Notes: generated by a model from the sequence alone, not told the origin. Counted from the stretch's first letter, positions 51,002-64,000 are shown. The stretch: 64,000 bases of DNA from Niebla homalea (GCA_019925105.1 JAHGAU010000014.1:1202641-1266640), one strand, 5' to 3'. Translations and numbers: made by a program.

Positions 51002-53898
51002 CCGATTATCCTTTATTTTTAATTAATATAAATTTTAAATACGGCGTTATAATTAATATAATTAATTCTTATTATAAAATTAAGATTTATACCGTTAATA
51101 AACTTATAAATAATAATATTAATTTCTTTAATTTAATATAAACGTATATATTCTATAGCTTAAGTAATATAATCTATATTTTTACCGATAACTTTATAAG
51201 CCTTAATAAAATTATAGGGAAATTAAAAAATTAAATTATAAATATTTGGACTTATAAGATTACGCTTTTAATTAGTATTATTATTGTTTTTATAATAAAC
51301 TATTTAAATTTAATATATTAAATCTTATAATAAATAAATCTGGATTTTTAATCTTTAAAATCCGTTTTTTAATTCTTTTTCTTTTATTTTCTTATTTTTA
51401 ATATTTAAGGGATAAAATTCCTATCTTATTTGATACTATAATCTTAAAGAGGCTTTACTATATAAAGTATATAAAATGCGTTAGCTCCGCCGTAAATTTA
51501 TATACCTTTTCTTTATAAAATATTTTAACTTTTTTATATAAAATATTATTAAATATATAGTTATAAATAAAAGGACTTTAAATTTAATAGATTTCGTTTT
51601 TAATACTTAAGGTTATTGCGATAATTATAATTAATATATTTAACGTTATCTTTAATTAATTAATATTAATACGTTTTTTATTAACGTTATAATATATTTA
51701 ACTTTTACGTTACGGATAAATATATATTTTAATAAATATTATCGTTTATTTATTTAAGCGTTTATTATATAGCTTAATTAACGGATAAATAAACTTTAAT
51801 TTAAGGTTAATATTTAATAAAATTTATCGGTTTTTATCCTTTAAAGCCCTTTACGCTATATATACGGATCCCATAAGGGTAAAAACCGTTATTAATAAAG
51901 TACGGAGTTTCTTTATTTAATAAAATACCGATTTAATTTAATAATATAAGTAAATAATAAAAGAATATTATTTTCTTTGGGATATATTTAAGAATAATAA
52001 TATTTATTTTATTTATTTAAATTAATTATTTAAGCTTATATTAAACTATGGATACGTTATTTATATAGCTTATTTTTAACGATTTAAAAAGTTAATTCCG
52101 GGATATTATACGTAATATATTATTCCGCGGTATACATTATACGTTAAAGGAGCTATTATTAAAGATATCCGGCTATTAATTACGGGAGTATATATATTAA
52201 GTATTAATAATGGAAGCGTCCGAAAGGTTATTCCTTTTAAGTATTTTAATATTATTTAATTAATCTTTAATAATAGTTATAAAGTATAAGATTTATTTAA
52301 TTTAATAATTAATATAAGCTTAAGTATATAGGCTTTTACGGACCGTAATACGATACTTATTTTTATAATTAAAAAAGCTTATTTATATTAAAGTTATTCT
52401 TATATGGTTAAAGTATAATTTATTATATTTATATTTTTAATACTTTAATTAAACGTTTCTTTTATTAATAAAAGTTACTTATAAAGAATTAATTTAAATA
52501 AATAATGAAAATAATCTTATATTAACTTTAAGATAATATATACTTTTTAAATAAGGTTAAATTAACTTTATAGAAATAGCTTAAAGATTAATAAATTTTT
52601 AATTATAAATATAATACATTATATATTAAGGTCGTTATAACGGGTTTATTAATAATTAGCTTAAAAACCGTTATATTTATAAATTATAATAATAATAATC
52701 CCCCTTTAAGAATATAATAAGTTATCCTTTTAATTATATAAATATTATCGGCCGATAAAACGGTATAAAATATTGGCTTTTACGATTAATATAAGAAAAG
52801 AAAGAGGTACGTATTTAATAAGCGTAAATTATATAAGTTCCCTATATATAATCCTTATATAGTCTTATTAACGGCTTAATAAAAGGGTAATAATTATAAT
52901 ACCCGGGTAAATATAATATTAAATTATATTAAGGTTAAGTTAACGTAATTTTTAAAATTATTTTAATTAATAAGTATCTTTAAAATCGGTTTAATTTAAG
53001 ATAATATTATAAAGTATAATAATCCGGTAAATATTATTATTTAAAAAGTTTAACGTATTTAACCTTAATATATAAAATTTAATTTAATATTTTTATTTAA
53101 TATTAATAAGATTAAAATATTTAATACGTTATCGGAAAGGAATAAATTAATCTTATAATTATAATAAGTCTTTATAATAAGTATTAATATTAAGTTAATA
53201 TAATAATAAGTAATAAATCGCTTAAACAACTTTAAAAAGAAAGATTACGTCCGTTTAAACTTTAAGCTTCTTAATTCTATAATTAATTTAAACGATATAA
53301 CCTATATAAACTATATTTAAGGGTTATTATATTCTTAATTAAAACTTAATTAAGATTATTGTATAATTATAATTAATTTATTAATATCTTTATTTTATTT
53401 TACGTTAAATAGTTATCCTTTTTATTCGGTTAATTTATAATTATATAAGGGATTTATTTTTTATTAACTTTTTAAATTTACGATATAAAAGATTCTTATT
53501 ACGTTAAGTAAAAAAGTATAAATGTTTAATATTATTAACGTAAAAAAATATTTCTTAAGCCTTTATAATCCGCTTTAAAATTATTATTAAAAGTATAAAT
53601 AATATAAAAAGCCGATTAATTTTAAAGTTAATTAATTTATAAACGATATTTATATTTATATTAAATATAATAAGGATTTCATATTAAAGTATAAAGAATA
53701 TCTTTTACGGATTATTAATACTTTTTTTATAAACGTAAAATAATTTATAAAATAATAAGGATTAATAAGTAATTTTATTACTATTTTAAGGGACTTAAGC
53801 TTACCATATTAAAAAGCGAAAAAAAGGTTAAATAATTATATTTAATTATTTAGGCAGATAATATTAAATTAAGGAAGAGATTTAAATAATTAAACGTT
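51002..53898 (+). pseudogene. large unidentified relic ORF, about 960 codons in one phase
   Basis: A single plus-strand phase can be followed for nearly 2.9 kb without a required frameshift, interrupted almost only by TAA. Readable blocks include YNLKEALLYKVYKMR, PLRYIYGSHKGKNRY, WKRPKGYSF, KYIGFYGP and YIKVVITGLLIISLKTVIF. Later blocks are ILSADKTV, YKKRKRYVFNKRKLYKFPI, NNFKKKDYVRLNFKLLNSI, INDIYIYIKYNKDFILKYKE and FITILRDLSLPY. The length and continuity argue for one large protein such as a transposon polyprotein or a big transposase. I do not recognise it. It converges with the minus-strand relic that starts at about 56.4 kb. Confidence 0.5.
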
Positions 53899-54289
53899 TA
53901 ATTTTTATCTTTTTTTTTTTATTTCTTTTATAATATTTTTTATCTTTATTTAATCCTGCTTATTTAAAGGTTTTTATTTTATAAAAATATAAAAATTATA
54001 ATATTTATTATATATTCTATATAATTAATAAATAATATTATACGTCCGGCTTTTTTATAAAGTTAATAATATTTAAATTAATATTTTTTAACTTCCGTTT
54101 TTATTTTATTTTCTTTTTCTAGGTTAAATAATTTATTTATATAGAAATATCCGTCGCGTTATTTATAAATAGAAATTTAAGTTAATTTAATATATTTATT
54201 TACGTTTCTTTATGATATTTTTTATTTACGTTAAAGCTTTTAATAAATATATATTTCTATTTATACTTTACGGGTTATTTCTTAGTCTA

Positions 54290-54835
54290 TTTTTTCTTAT
54301 TCTTCTTATATTTTTTATATTATTTTCTTTCATATTGCTTTTTCTTATATTGCTTTTTTTTATACTTCTTATTCGGTTTTTTTTTATATTTTTTAATCTA
54401 CTTTCTTTTATACTGCTTTTTCTTATACTTCTTATTCAGCCTTTTTTCGTATTTTTCGATTTAATTTTTTTTATATTATTTTTTCTCATATTTCTTATTT
54501 AGCCTTTTCTTATATTTTTTAAGCTTATATTACTTTCTTTTATATTACTTTCTCTCGTATTACTTTTTTATATATTGCTTTCTCTTATGCCTTTTAATAA
54601 GCTTTTACTTATACTTCTCGATCGGCTTTCTCCCGTACTTTTTGATCGGTTTTTTCTCGTATTTTTTAATCGGCCTTTTTTCATACTTTTTAAATTACTT
54701 TTTTTCATATTTTTTAATTAGCTTTTTCTCGTACTTTTTACTTAACTTTTTCTTATATTTCTTGATCAGTTAATTCTCATATTTTTTAAGTTATCCTCTC
54801 CAATTCTTTTTATATTGCTTTTTTTTAAGCTTTTC
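54290..54835 (-). repeat. 24-bp coding tandem repeat (octapeptide array)
   Basis: On the minus strand the unit is close to GCCGATCAAAAAGTACGAGA plus AAAA, repeated about 20 times with substitutions. The best copies are near 54590-54760. Because 24 is a multiple of three, all frames are periodic. The minus phase gives a charged helical octapeptide (A/T-D-Q-K-V-R-E-K), while the plus strand gives a hydrophobic Phe/Leu/Ile run at 54212-54502. It is partly degraded by RIP, so a repeat count is only an estimate. Confidence 0.85.
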
Positions 54836-56399
54836 AATCCGTTTTTATCCGCTTTACTTTTTTATAGTCTATTTATATTATTTACGCCGCTTATTCCCGT
54901 TTTACTTATAGATCTTCCGACTTTATATTTATAAAGGATACTTTAACTAATATTTTATTACCCCGTAATAAACGTTCTGCTTTAACTTTTTAATAATTAT
55001 TACGTATTATTTTTATTATTAAATTTTATAATTTTTACTTAATTTTATACCCGTAAATTTTATATTAATCTTATATATTTATATTTTATATATAATTTTC
55101 TATAATTTCCTATTAATATTTAAATATTATATTTAAGAAATTATACGTAATTATATAATTTAATACGTTAAAGTTAAACGTTATTAAAGATTCGGATAAG
55201 TTTCCCGTTACCTTTTTATATACCGATAATATTTTATCCTTAAAGATTAAATTAGGAAAGTTAAAAAAGGTTAAATAGATTAATTACCGTACGAAGAAGG
55301 ATATAATATTTTTACCTTAATCATCTTTATAATAGTTTAAATTTAAGATATAATAATTATATTTATTTATTTAATGGTCTTAAACCGTTAATAGCCCTTA
55401 TTTACGCTTTCTTAAGATATCTTTACCCTTAATTATAAAATGTTTTCTAACGGAACGTAAAGCGACTTTTTTATTAACTTATATAATACCACTTTTTAAT
55501 CGTATTATTTTTAAGGTATTAAAGTTTAAATAATTAATTAAAACGTTAAAATTCATTAATATAGATTAATTAATAAATTTTATTAACTTTATTAAATTAT
55601 CCTTTTTAAGGATTCTCGGGGTATTTAAGGGTAATAACGTATAATAAAGGTTTATAATTATTAATAAGCGATATTTATAGATGCGGTAATAGTTAAGCGT
55701 TTCTTAAGATAAATAAACTTAATGATTTAAAGGATAATTAAGATTATTAATCTTAATATAAAGGCTTTCTTTAAAATTAAGTAAATAATTTCACTAATAT
55801 ATACTTTAATTAACCGTATTATATAATCCATAAATACCCTTAAATAACTTATATTCTTAAAGAAGGTATATAATAATAAAATAAGTTTACCGATTATTAA
55901 TACTTATTTAAGGATTATTTAACGGTCGCTTTTATTTATAAAATTAAAAGTTAAACCCTTAAGTATTAATTATTAAATCTCGGTTATATTTTTTATTAAG
56001 GTTCGGGGTACGTAGAGTTTTAAAGCCTTTATAATAACCTTATTAATTCACTATATAATACTATAATCTCCAGAAACGATATCGTTTTATATATCCTTTA
56101 TATACTTTAAGTAAATAAGAAGTTCTTAACGGAAACGTTAAAATACACTGAATTATATAATAAAAAAGGGATATTTATATTATTATAGCATATTGCCAGT
56201 ATATTATATTATACGTTATTTCTTTATTTATTAAATAAAGTAAATATATTTAAAAGGGTATTAATAGTTATTATTAACTTAAATTTACGGAAAAACTATT
56301 ATAAATAACGTTTTTTATACGGAGTTAAACGGTTTTACCACCGGTTTTTAAACGTTTAATTATATTAAAAGTAATATAAATATAATTTACGGTAAATTT
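54290..56399 (-). pseudogene. unidentified relic ORF ending in octapeptide repeats
   Basis: One minus-strand phase is readable from about 56399 to 54290, roughly 700 codons, with RIP-type stops only. Blocks in order are IIKRLKTGGKTV, RYRFWRL, GYYKGFKTLRTPNLNKKYN, EYKLFKGIYGLYNTVN and NYPLNH-stop-VYLS. Then come YYTLLPLNTPRILKKDN, RSVRKHFIIKGKDILRKRK, FFNFPNLIFKDKILSVYKK and INIKSEDL. It then runs in the same phase into about 20 Lys/Glu/Gln-rich octapeptides such as TDQKVREK and ADREV, likely a coiled coil. The family was not recognised. The KSEDL and ADQKVREK segments resemble the repeat at 10.77-11.05 kb. Its direction is supported by this continuity. Confidence 0.52.
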
Positions 56400-59300
56400 T
56401 ATTATTTATTAAGGGCTTTTTATTAATACACTCCTTAATTAAGTACGTCCTTACCCGGGTATTAATATCTACGTCCGGCGGTTAGTTTTACTTTTATTTA
56501 ATACCTACGTTATACTTAATAAATATAAATTTATAATTTATTATTTATTATTAAATAGAAGGATATCTTTAATTATTTTAATCCGGTATTAATTATATAA
56601 GTATTATAAGTAAAAGCCCTTAAGGAAGATAAACTTAAATATATTATAATTTAAATAAAATAAAAAGCACTTATAATTTAAATATAATATTTTTAAAATA
56701 TTGTATAAAAATTATTCCTTAATAATTACGGGAATATAATTATATATATTTAATTAATAATAATCCCGGCGTAAATAAAATCGTAATTTTACTATATTAA
56801 TTATATTTAAATTGTTAAAGCTAACTTATAAGAAATAAAGTTATCTTAATCTAACTCGGGCTATCCCTTAATAATATAATCTTTTATTTACTTTAAGTTC
56901 CGTTATTTTAAAAGCTTTAATTTATAATATTAAAATAATTTATTATTAAAAAATCGTTAAGATATTTAAAGATATTATAATTAAAAATATTTAACGTAAT
57001 TTTACTTTTTATTTAAATTTATATTTAAAAATAAATCTATTCTTATATATTTTTACTTTATTAAAGACGGAGTTAACTTAGTATTAAATTGTTAAACTTT
57101 TTTTATTTTACTTTAAAGATTTATAGAATAAATTATTATATACGTTATATATTTAATTATGTATTTCTTTAACGCGATCTAAACTTTTACGGGTTTATTG
57201 TCTTTTCCGTTATAACTTTAAGTAATAAATTAATTTATTAAACGCGATTAAGTTAAAGCCGGAACTTTTATTAACGATTAATAAGTAATTATTTATCCGA
57301 AATAAATAAATATTTAAAAAGCTAAATATTCCCGCCTTAATAAAAGGATTATTTATTTAAAATAAGTAAGTAATTAAAAAGTTAAAGATATTTACCTTTA
57401 TAAGAAGGTTATTATAAAAAGCTATAAGTTAATATACTATATAAAGTATAATTAATTCGTAATAATCGCTATATATTAACGCGATTACTCCCGTTAATAC
57501 GTTATAATAAAGATAATAAAAGAATAAAAAACGTATAAGTTTTAAACTTAAAGGTATAAACGATTATTAACCTTATTAAAGACCTTCCTTAACGGGGGAG
57601 TTTATTACGTTATTTTCCCTTATTTAACTACGTCCCTTAATTAAATTATAGTAGCCTTACCGTACCCGTCAGAGTAAAAGTTAATTATAATCCTTAAATA
57701 AGTAAAATATAATTTACGTAATTTTTAAGTATTAATAAGTCGTAAGTTATTAACGGATTAATATATTTTATTATTAAAGGATTTAAGTATAAAGGTTTAA
57801 GCTATAAAAGTATTTTACTTAACGTTTAAAGGGAATTTAAGATTAATTAATTACGTTTTGCCTTTTTCCTTAATTAAAACTTATTTATTATAGTAATAAA
57901 ATAAGAATATTATATAATATATTAAGGATTTAATAATAATATTATAACGCTTATAAAATTTATAATATAATTTATAGAGAAACATAATAATAACGGATAC
58001 TTATAAATCGTAAATTTAGAACGTTAATTAATAATATCGCCTATTATATATTTCTTTATAATAATTACTGAAATTTAAATATTTAAAGAGCTAAAAACCG
58101 TAAACTTTATTTTTAATACCTTATTTAAAAACCGCTTATTAATTTAATATAAGCTCTTAAGGATATTTTAACGGTTAAATTACTTAATAAGCCTTATAAT
58201 TTAAGTAAGTATCTTTATTTTAAGGCTTTATTGATTTTATATTAATTTAATAGCCTTTACCCTAAATAAATAGATTTAAAATCAGGTAAATATTATATCC
58301 CAAAATAGCTTATTCTATTTATATTGAATTTATTTATAGCGTTTTTTTTTTTAGTCCTTAAAAGCCTTAATTTTTTTTTTATTTAAATCTTTCTTTAATA
58401 TTATAAATATCCCTTAAATCTACGTTATAATTTTAAGCGGTATATTATTAATATTATTAATTAATAGAATTTATTAACGCTTAAAATCATTAGCCTTAAC
58501 GTAGATCCTTAAATACCTTTTTTTATAAAATTTTATCTTTTATTATTATTTTATCGGTTTATAAAGTTAATATAACGTTACGCTTTATATAGTATATATT
58601 ATAATTAACGTATATTATATTGCCGTTTATATAAAGATTATATCTTAAGTTAATCTTTACGTTAATTATATATTATTTATTAATTTAATCCCGGTCTTAA
58701 TAAGTAAGTATTTAAGTTTCTTATCCGATATTTTTTTTATAAATATTTTTTATATCCGGCAAATTTATAAAGCCGTAAGGTTTATAATATATACATATAT
58801 GGTTTTTTACGTAATTATTAAACGAAGAATATTTTCTTTACGCGATTAAGGATATCTATATATATTTATTATATATATTATTATCTATCCTCCGGTAACG
58901 GTAATTAACGGTACGTAAAATACCTTTACGCTAAGGATCTTAATACTATTATTTTACCGTTTAATACGTACTTTTTCGTATAAAATTTAATTATAAATAT
59001 ATTAAAAATTAACGATTATTATTATTTATATAATATAGCGTTATATATTTTTAATTCTTTAATATTTTTATATTTTTATATTTTTATCGTTATTCTTTTT
59101 TATATTTTTAGCCGAACTCTTAAATATTATCCGACGTAATAAATTACTTAACCAAGTTAATAAATAACTTAAAGTTATAATTAAAAAATAAAGGTAAAAA
59201 TAAGTAATACGGGTTAATATTGCCTTTACCCGCGAGTTAAAAGTTATAATAAAATAATATATTAATATTGGTTTCCCTTTATACGGTTCTTAAGTATTCT

Positions 59301-60289
59301 TTAAAGTTATCCCTTTATAGTTATATTATAATCTCCCGAGAAATAATCGTAATTATTATTATTAATAAATATCCGTAAGGGCCTAATAAAAAACCTTAAT
59401 TATTACGTACTTTCTAGATTAAAGCCCCGGGTAATAATCTTTAACGGCCCGTATAAAATTCCCGTTATTATTAATACGTATAATTATTTATTAATAATAA
59501 TTACGGATTTTAAAATTATTATATTTCTATTATACCTTTAATAAGTTTTTAATAAATATAAATATTATTGAACGTTTATTAATTAAATATATATTATATA
59601 ATAGATTTATAACCGAAGTAAACTAGCTTATATTAATTATATTATTTACGATTAAAATCTATAGACTTTATAAACTATTTAAAAATAAGATTAATAAAAT
59701 TTATACGGATAACAATTACTTTAAGGTATATATTTATTATTACGGCCCTTATTAAGATTAATATTCTCTAAATCGTATTATTTACGATATATATTATAAA
59801 CTTTAAGTATAACCATAAATCTAATAATAATCGCTTTATTAAATTTAAGGGAGCGGTAAATATATATTATTTCGTTAAGGAATAAATATTCTTATATTAA
59901 TTACTTAATATTAAATTATTTATTAATAACTTTAATTTTCCTTTTAATGGCGTATTATTAACTTAATATATAGTTAATAATAATAAATATCCTTTAAAGT
60001 AAACGTTAACCTATTTATAGAATTAAGAACGTAAAAATCGCAAAATATTAATTATAAGTATATTACGGATATATTTATTAATTTAAAATTAATAACCTAT
60101 AATATTTACTATTAATAAATAATAAGATAAAGTACGCGTTATAATTAAGGAGTATAATAATAATTAAATAAATCTTTAAAAATTAAAATATTAATAATAA
60201 TAATAAATATATTATTATTAATAATAAGATTTTTCATTTTTATCCTCGCCGCTTTTCCTCCGTAACCTTTATTTCCTCCGTATTTTTAC
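56400..60289. other. RIP-degraded DNA, no recognised gene
   Basis: AT-saturated sequence. Stop-poor fragments occur but none could be assigned. A somewhat less mutated patch at about 60240-60300 (CCTCGCCGCTTTTCCTCCG) precedes the relic frame that follows. Confidence 0.65.
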
Positions 60290-61195
60290 GTAGTTTAAAG
60301 TAAAAATTGCCCGAGGATAATTATAATAATTTAGGTCTTAAAAAATATTTATATTATAAATACTAAAAAGTATTGGAATTAATAACGGTTAATAATGGCG
60401 GATACTAAATTAAAGCCGGTTTAATTAAAAATCTATAAGATTATTAATAATTTAAATAATAATTTTTAAAATAAAATTTAAATAATAAAAATAATATTTA
60501 TATAGAATAGTTTAAGAAAGAATAATACCGGATATTAATTAAAAAGTATTTTAATAGTTTTATTAATAATTTTATTAAGACCGAAGTCGTTATAAGTATT
60601 AAGATTAATATTAAACCGAATATACCGTATATTTACCGTAAAAACGGATAAAGTAAAAAATTAATAAACGCCGTAGATAATATATATAAATATAATTAAG
60701 GTAAAGAAGGCTTTATTAATCTTAATATAAACTTATTTATAGTATAAGTAAAAATATAGAACAGTAAGTTTACCTTAACCGCCTCGGCGTTACCGGTAAA
60801 GTATAAAAGGCGTAAATTAATAATTATAAACCTTTTTACGTAATTTATTAAAAAGGTCTAGAAATAAGAAAATAACTTTATTATTTATACGGGTAAGAAG
60901 CTTTAATAAAACTATTCTATTAAGTATATTTAAAGGTTAATCTTTTACTTATTATAAGAAATAAAAGAGGGTCCTTTTTATAAATTATATTAAAAGACTT
61001 CTTATTAATTATAAATTAAGAGCGGTCGTAAAATATTATTATTATATAAACGATCGAGATTAACCGATATTTATTTACGGATAAAATAGCTCTTAAAATT
61101 TATATTTTTATAAATATTATTTAACGTAAACTTCTATTATATAACGGTTTTAATCTACGGATAGCCGTCTATAATAAATATATTTATCTCTGTTT
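60290..61195 (+). pseudogene. unidentified relic reading frame, about 300 codons
   Basis: A single plus-strand phase reads LGLKKYLYYKY, LELITVNNGGY, KKYFNSFINNFIKTEVVISI, KPNIPYIYRKNG, KLINAVDNIYKYN and GKEGFINLNINLF. It continues KFTLTASALPVKYKRRKL, ENNFIIYTGKKL, IKEGPFYKLY and KSGRKILLLYKRSRLTDIYL. Interruptions are TAA and TAG at plausible Gln or Trp positions. The family is unrecognised. The least mutated part, around 60755-60830, retains GC-rich codons. Confidence 0.48.
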
Positions 61196-64000
61196 AACGT
61201 TAAATTAAATTTCGTTAAATTTTATTAAATCTCGTTAAACCTTTTTATATATTTATATATATCCATTAAAATCCCCAGAAAGAAGCTAGCCTTATTTATT
61301 ATAATAAAATTTAACCTATAAGCGAATCTATTATACCGTATATAGCTCTGATATAATAATTATTTTACGTATAAACGTAAGTATAGCTAGTTTTTTAACG
61401 GTTATAAACATTTATTCAAAATTAATTATTAATAAGGGCTTATAAAGAGCTTTAAGGTAAATATAATTAACCTCGTTAAAATTAATACTGAAAGCTTAAT
61501 ATACTTCCTTTAAGTATCGTTTACTTATATATTTAATTATTAAGATAATTTTTTAATATAAATACCAAATAAAAGTAATAATTAATATTAATAACCCTTT
61601 AAAACTTATTATTACCTTTAAACGTTTTTTAATAACTTTATTAACGTCGCTTTTAATATTTATGAATATTAATAAATAATAATTACTTTCGGATCGGATT
61701 ATTACTTACGGATTATAAGCGGATCGGGTAAATATACCTCGGGCGAACGGGGATTATTATTTAAGTATTAGTCTTTTTATAGAGTTTATATTTAATATAT
61801 ATATATTATATATATACCTTAATAAAGTTAATTTTAGCTTTTACGTAATAAAAAACTTTATCTCTTATTCCTTTTCGCGATATAATAAATTATAAAACTT
61901 TATATTAAAATAAACTTTATTTAATACTTTACTTAAAAAGTATATTAAAGCTCTTAGAATTTATATGTATATATTTATACCGTTAACTGTAATTATTAGT
62001 TCCATTATTTACTTATAATATTTACGTTAATATAATAGATATAACGATATTAATTAGATAATATAAAGTATCTATAATTTTATTAATCGGTATATCGTTT
62101 AAGCGATAAATTTATAGGATATTAATATATATATTACTTAATTATTAATAACTTATTAAAACGGCGGAAATTAAGTACTTATAGGATAAACTTATTTAAT
62201 TAATTATTATTTTATTATTTACGTTTATTTTTAATATAAAACGTTATTAACTTATATTATTAACGTTAAAATAATACTTAATTATTAATATAATATTTTC
62301 GGGGATTTATTCTTTCCGTAACGTTTTACGGATAACGTTTTAATATTCCGTTAAAATAAACGTCCATTTATATAGTTAATAATTTAACTTACTATTTAAG
62401 GATTTTAGGATTATTATTATATTTTATATATTAAGCTTTATTAAGTATATATATAATAATATATTAATCGTTAGCTTTTATTTAATACTTATTTCTATTA
62501 CTTTAAACTTCCGAAAGATATTATATTAAGAATAACCTTAAAAACTTTAAGGCCCGATATTCTTAATTTATATAATTAATATATATATTATAAAAGGAAA
62601 TATATAGCTTAATTTATTTAATATATTCTATAATTAAAGTTATTAAAAATAAGATAAATATAAAATAATTTTAACTTTATTATTATAATTTAAAAATATT
62701 TATTAAATCTTCCGTTTTCAGTTTAATTAAATTAAGCTATATTATTATATTAATACTTATTTAATAAATAATTTATTTATATATATTATCAAAGATTAAA
62801 GTAAAAAAAATATTAATACTCGAATAATTTATATATAAGATTAATATAGGGTTATATATAGGTTTTAATTTAATATTTTAAATACTAAGTCTTTATTATT
62901 TTACTATATAAGGAAATCGGATTTTTTAATAAGTTAATAATTAATAATAATATTATCTTGGACGGTAATAACTGGATTTAGTTAATTTTAAATTTAGAAT
63001 TCGGATATAATAAGTATTATAATAATAATTAAGTTAACGTCTTATATTATTACTTATAACTTTAATTAATATTATGCTTTCCGTATAGAATACTTTAATG
63101 TAATTTAAGTATTTAATTTATTATTTTTAAAATATGAAAATAAATTTAAGTATTATTTTATAAGAACTTAGTTTTCGTTATTAAAATAACCCTTATTATT
63201 ATTAACTTAATGCTTATTAATTTTATTATTAATTATAAATAAATTATATAATAAGATATAATAGATAATACTATAAACTTTTTATAACCGATTAGTTTAT
63301 AATTGGTATATTAAAGAGCCCACTTTCTATTAGTACGTTATTATAATATAATAGTTATATTCTAAATATATTACGTATAATCTATTATAAGTTTTAGTTA
63401 TAAACCGATATTATAAGGATATTAATCTTATTAGAAAATAACGTAATTATATTAACGATAGAATATTTAAAGTTATTATTAATTAAGAATTTAATAAGCA
63501 ACTTAAAACTATATATATAATTTAATTAAGCAATTTCATAACTATTTAATTAATATATAATTTTTTTATTATTTTTGCTGCTTTTTAATTTATAAAATTG
63601 GTAAATTACGGTAATAATCGATAATATTGCTCCCTTAAGGTTAAAAACGTTATATTATACTATTTAAAGTAATTATAACGATATTATATTCTTTTTACTG
63701 GAAAAGGCGTTAATTATAAAAAACTTTATGAAAGCAGATACATTGCTTTTTAAGGTTATACTTTAATATTTAATTACTATTATACGTATTACCTATATAT
63801 AATTTAAAAATACGTTTTTAACAATTTCCGTTTCTTAAAGTTAAGGGATATAATTCTTAAATTTATTCTTAAATAAAAAAGTAAATATTAATTCTTAAGA
63901 ATTTTATCGTTAAGAAATAGCTTTTTATAATGCTTTATACGAAATTAACCGAGAATATAATAATATATAGAATACTTTAATTAAAATAAAGCTTCTTTTA
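61196..64000. other. RIP-degraded DNA, no recognised gene
   Basis: AT-saturated sequence to the right edge. A few scattered GC-richer bases, for example 61680-61760, do not form a recognisable feature. Confidence 0.65.

Larger units (their letters stand above)
1..64000. other. RIP-saturated AT-rich transposon compartment
   Basis: The whole window is dominated by A and T, with runs of TTAATAATAAT-like sequence. CpA and TpG are strikingly rare, whereas CpG (as in acgt, ccgg, cgta) remains common. That bias is expected of fungal RIP acting on CpA and not of simple drift or of mitochondrial DNA. Relic reading frames carry stops that fit ancestral CAA, CAG, CGA or TGG codons. No open frame exceeds about 110 codons. 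Less mutated islands occur near 1800-2060, 7590-8340, 9480-9600, 17307-17467 and at the ends of the three LINEs. No intact host gene, tRNA or rRNA was recognised. Confidence 0.93.

Noticed and set aside
54212..54502. Plus-strand Phe/Leu/Ile-rich frame that looks like a membrane protein
   Set aside because: It is the antisense reading of the Lys/Glu-rich octapeptide array. The minus phase is continuous with a long relic ORF, whereas the plus frame is pure low-complexity.
1..64000. Mitochondrial or plasmid origin because of the very high AT content
   Set aside because: CpG is retained while CpA is depleted, and the window contains nested nuclear LTR and LINE elements with target duplications, which fits RIP in a nuclear chromosome.

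Overview
The window is a gene-free, extremely AT-rich stretch of what looks like a nuclear chromosome of a filamentous ascomycete. The dinucleotides CpA and TpG are almost absent while CpG survives. This is the footprint of repeat-induced point mutation (RIP), which converts CpA to TpA in duplicated DNA. Almost every recognisable reading frame is riddled with TAA, TAG and TGA at former Gln, Arg and Trp codons, and shows Cys-to-Tyr, His-to-Tyr and Asp-to-Asn changes at catalytic or zinc-binding positions. I found no intact gene, rRNA, tRNA or CRISPR array.

Layout, left to right. (1) 1-9480 is a three-level nest. A Ty3/Gypsy relic on the minus strand (8165-9480) was interrupted by a minus-strand Ty1/Copia element, here called Copia B (5' LTR 7955-8164, continuing off the left edge). 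Copia B was itself interrupted by a complete plus-strand Copia, Copia A (1900-7702), with 277-bp LTRs and a perfect 5-bp target duplication CGGCG. (2) 9481-18576 holds tandem repeats (about 100-bp units at 9952-10295, a Lys-rich coding repeat at 10765-11045, a 13-bp satellite at 17307-17467) and much unassigned RIP-degraded DNA. (3) Three full-length copies of one Tad1-like non-LTR retrotransposon follow: L1 (minus, 18590-24408), L2 (plus, 27284-33095) and L3 (plus, 40052-45838). Each is about 5.8 kb, ends in an (ATCA)n tail and is flanked by a perfect 13-bp target duplication. (4) The DNA between and after the LINEs is older RIP-degraded sequence. It contains several long single-phase relic reading frames that I could not identify: 33.4-33.9 kb (+), 38.0-38.5 kb (-), 51.0-53.9 kb (+), 54.3-56.4 kb (-) and 60.3-61.2 kb (+).

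The most unusual item is the minus-strand relic at 54.3-56.4 kb. It runs in one phase into a long array of Lys/Glu/Gln-rich octapeptide repeats, and a related Lys-rich repeat lies in opposite orientation at 10.77-11.05 kb. Together these suggest an uncharacterised repeated element or gene family in this genome. A second theme is that GC-rich, lightly mutated sequence survives mainly at the outer ends of the transposons, such as LINE ends and outer LTR halves. The interiors are saturated with mutations.

Nothing here is expected to make a functional protein. As an inference, the window behaves like constitutive heterochromatin: a centromeric, pericentromeric or subtelomeric AT-isochore. All protein identifications come from motif reading by eye. 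Boundaries given by direct repeats are exact to within one or two bases, and other boundaries are approximate.
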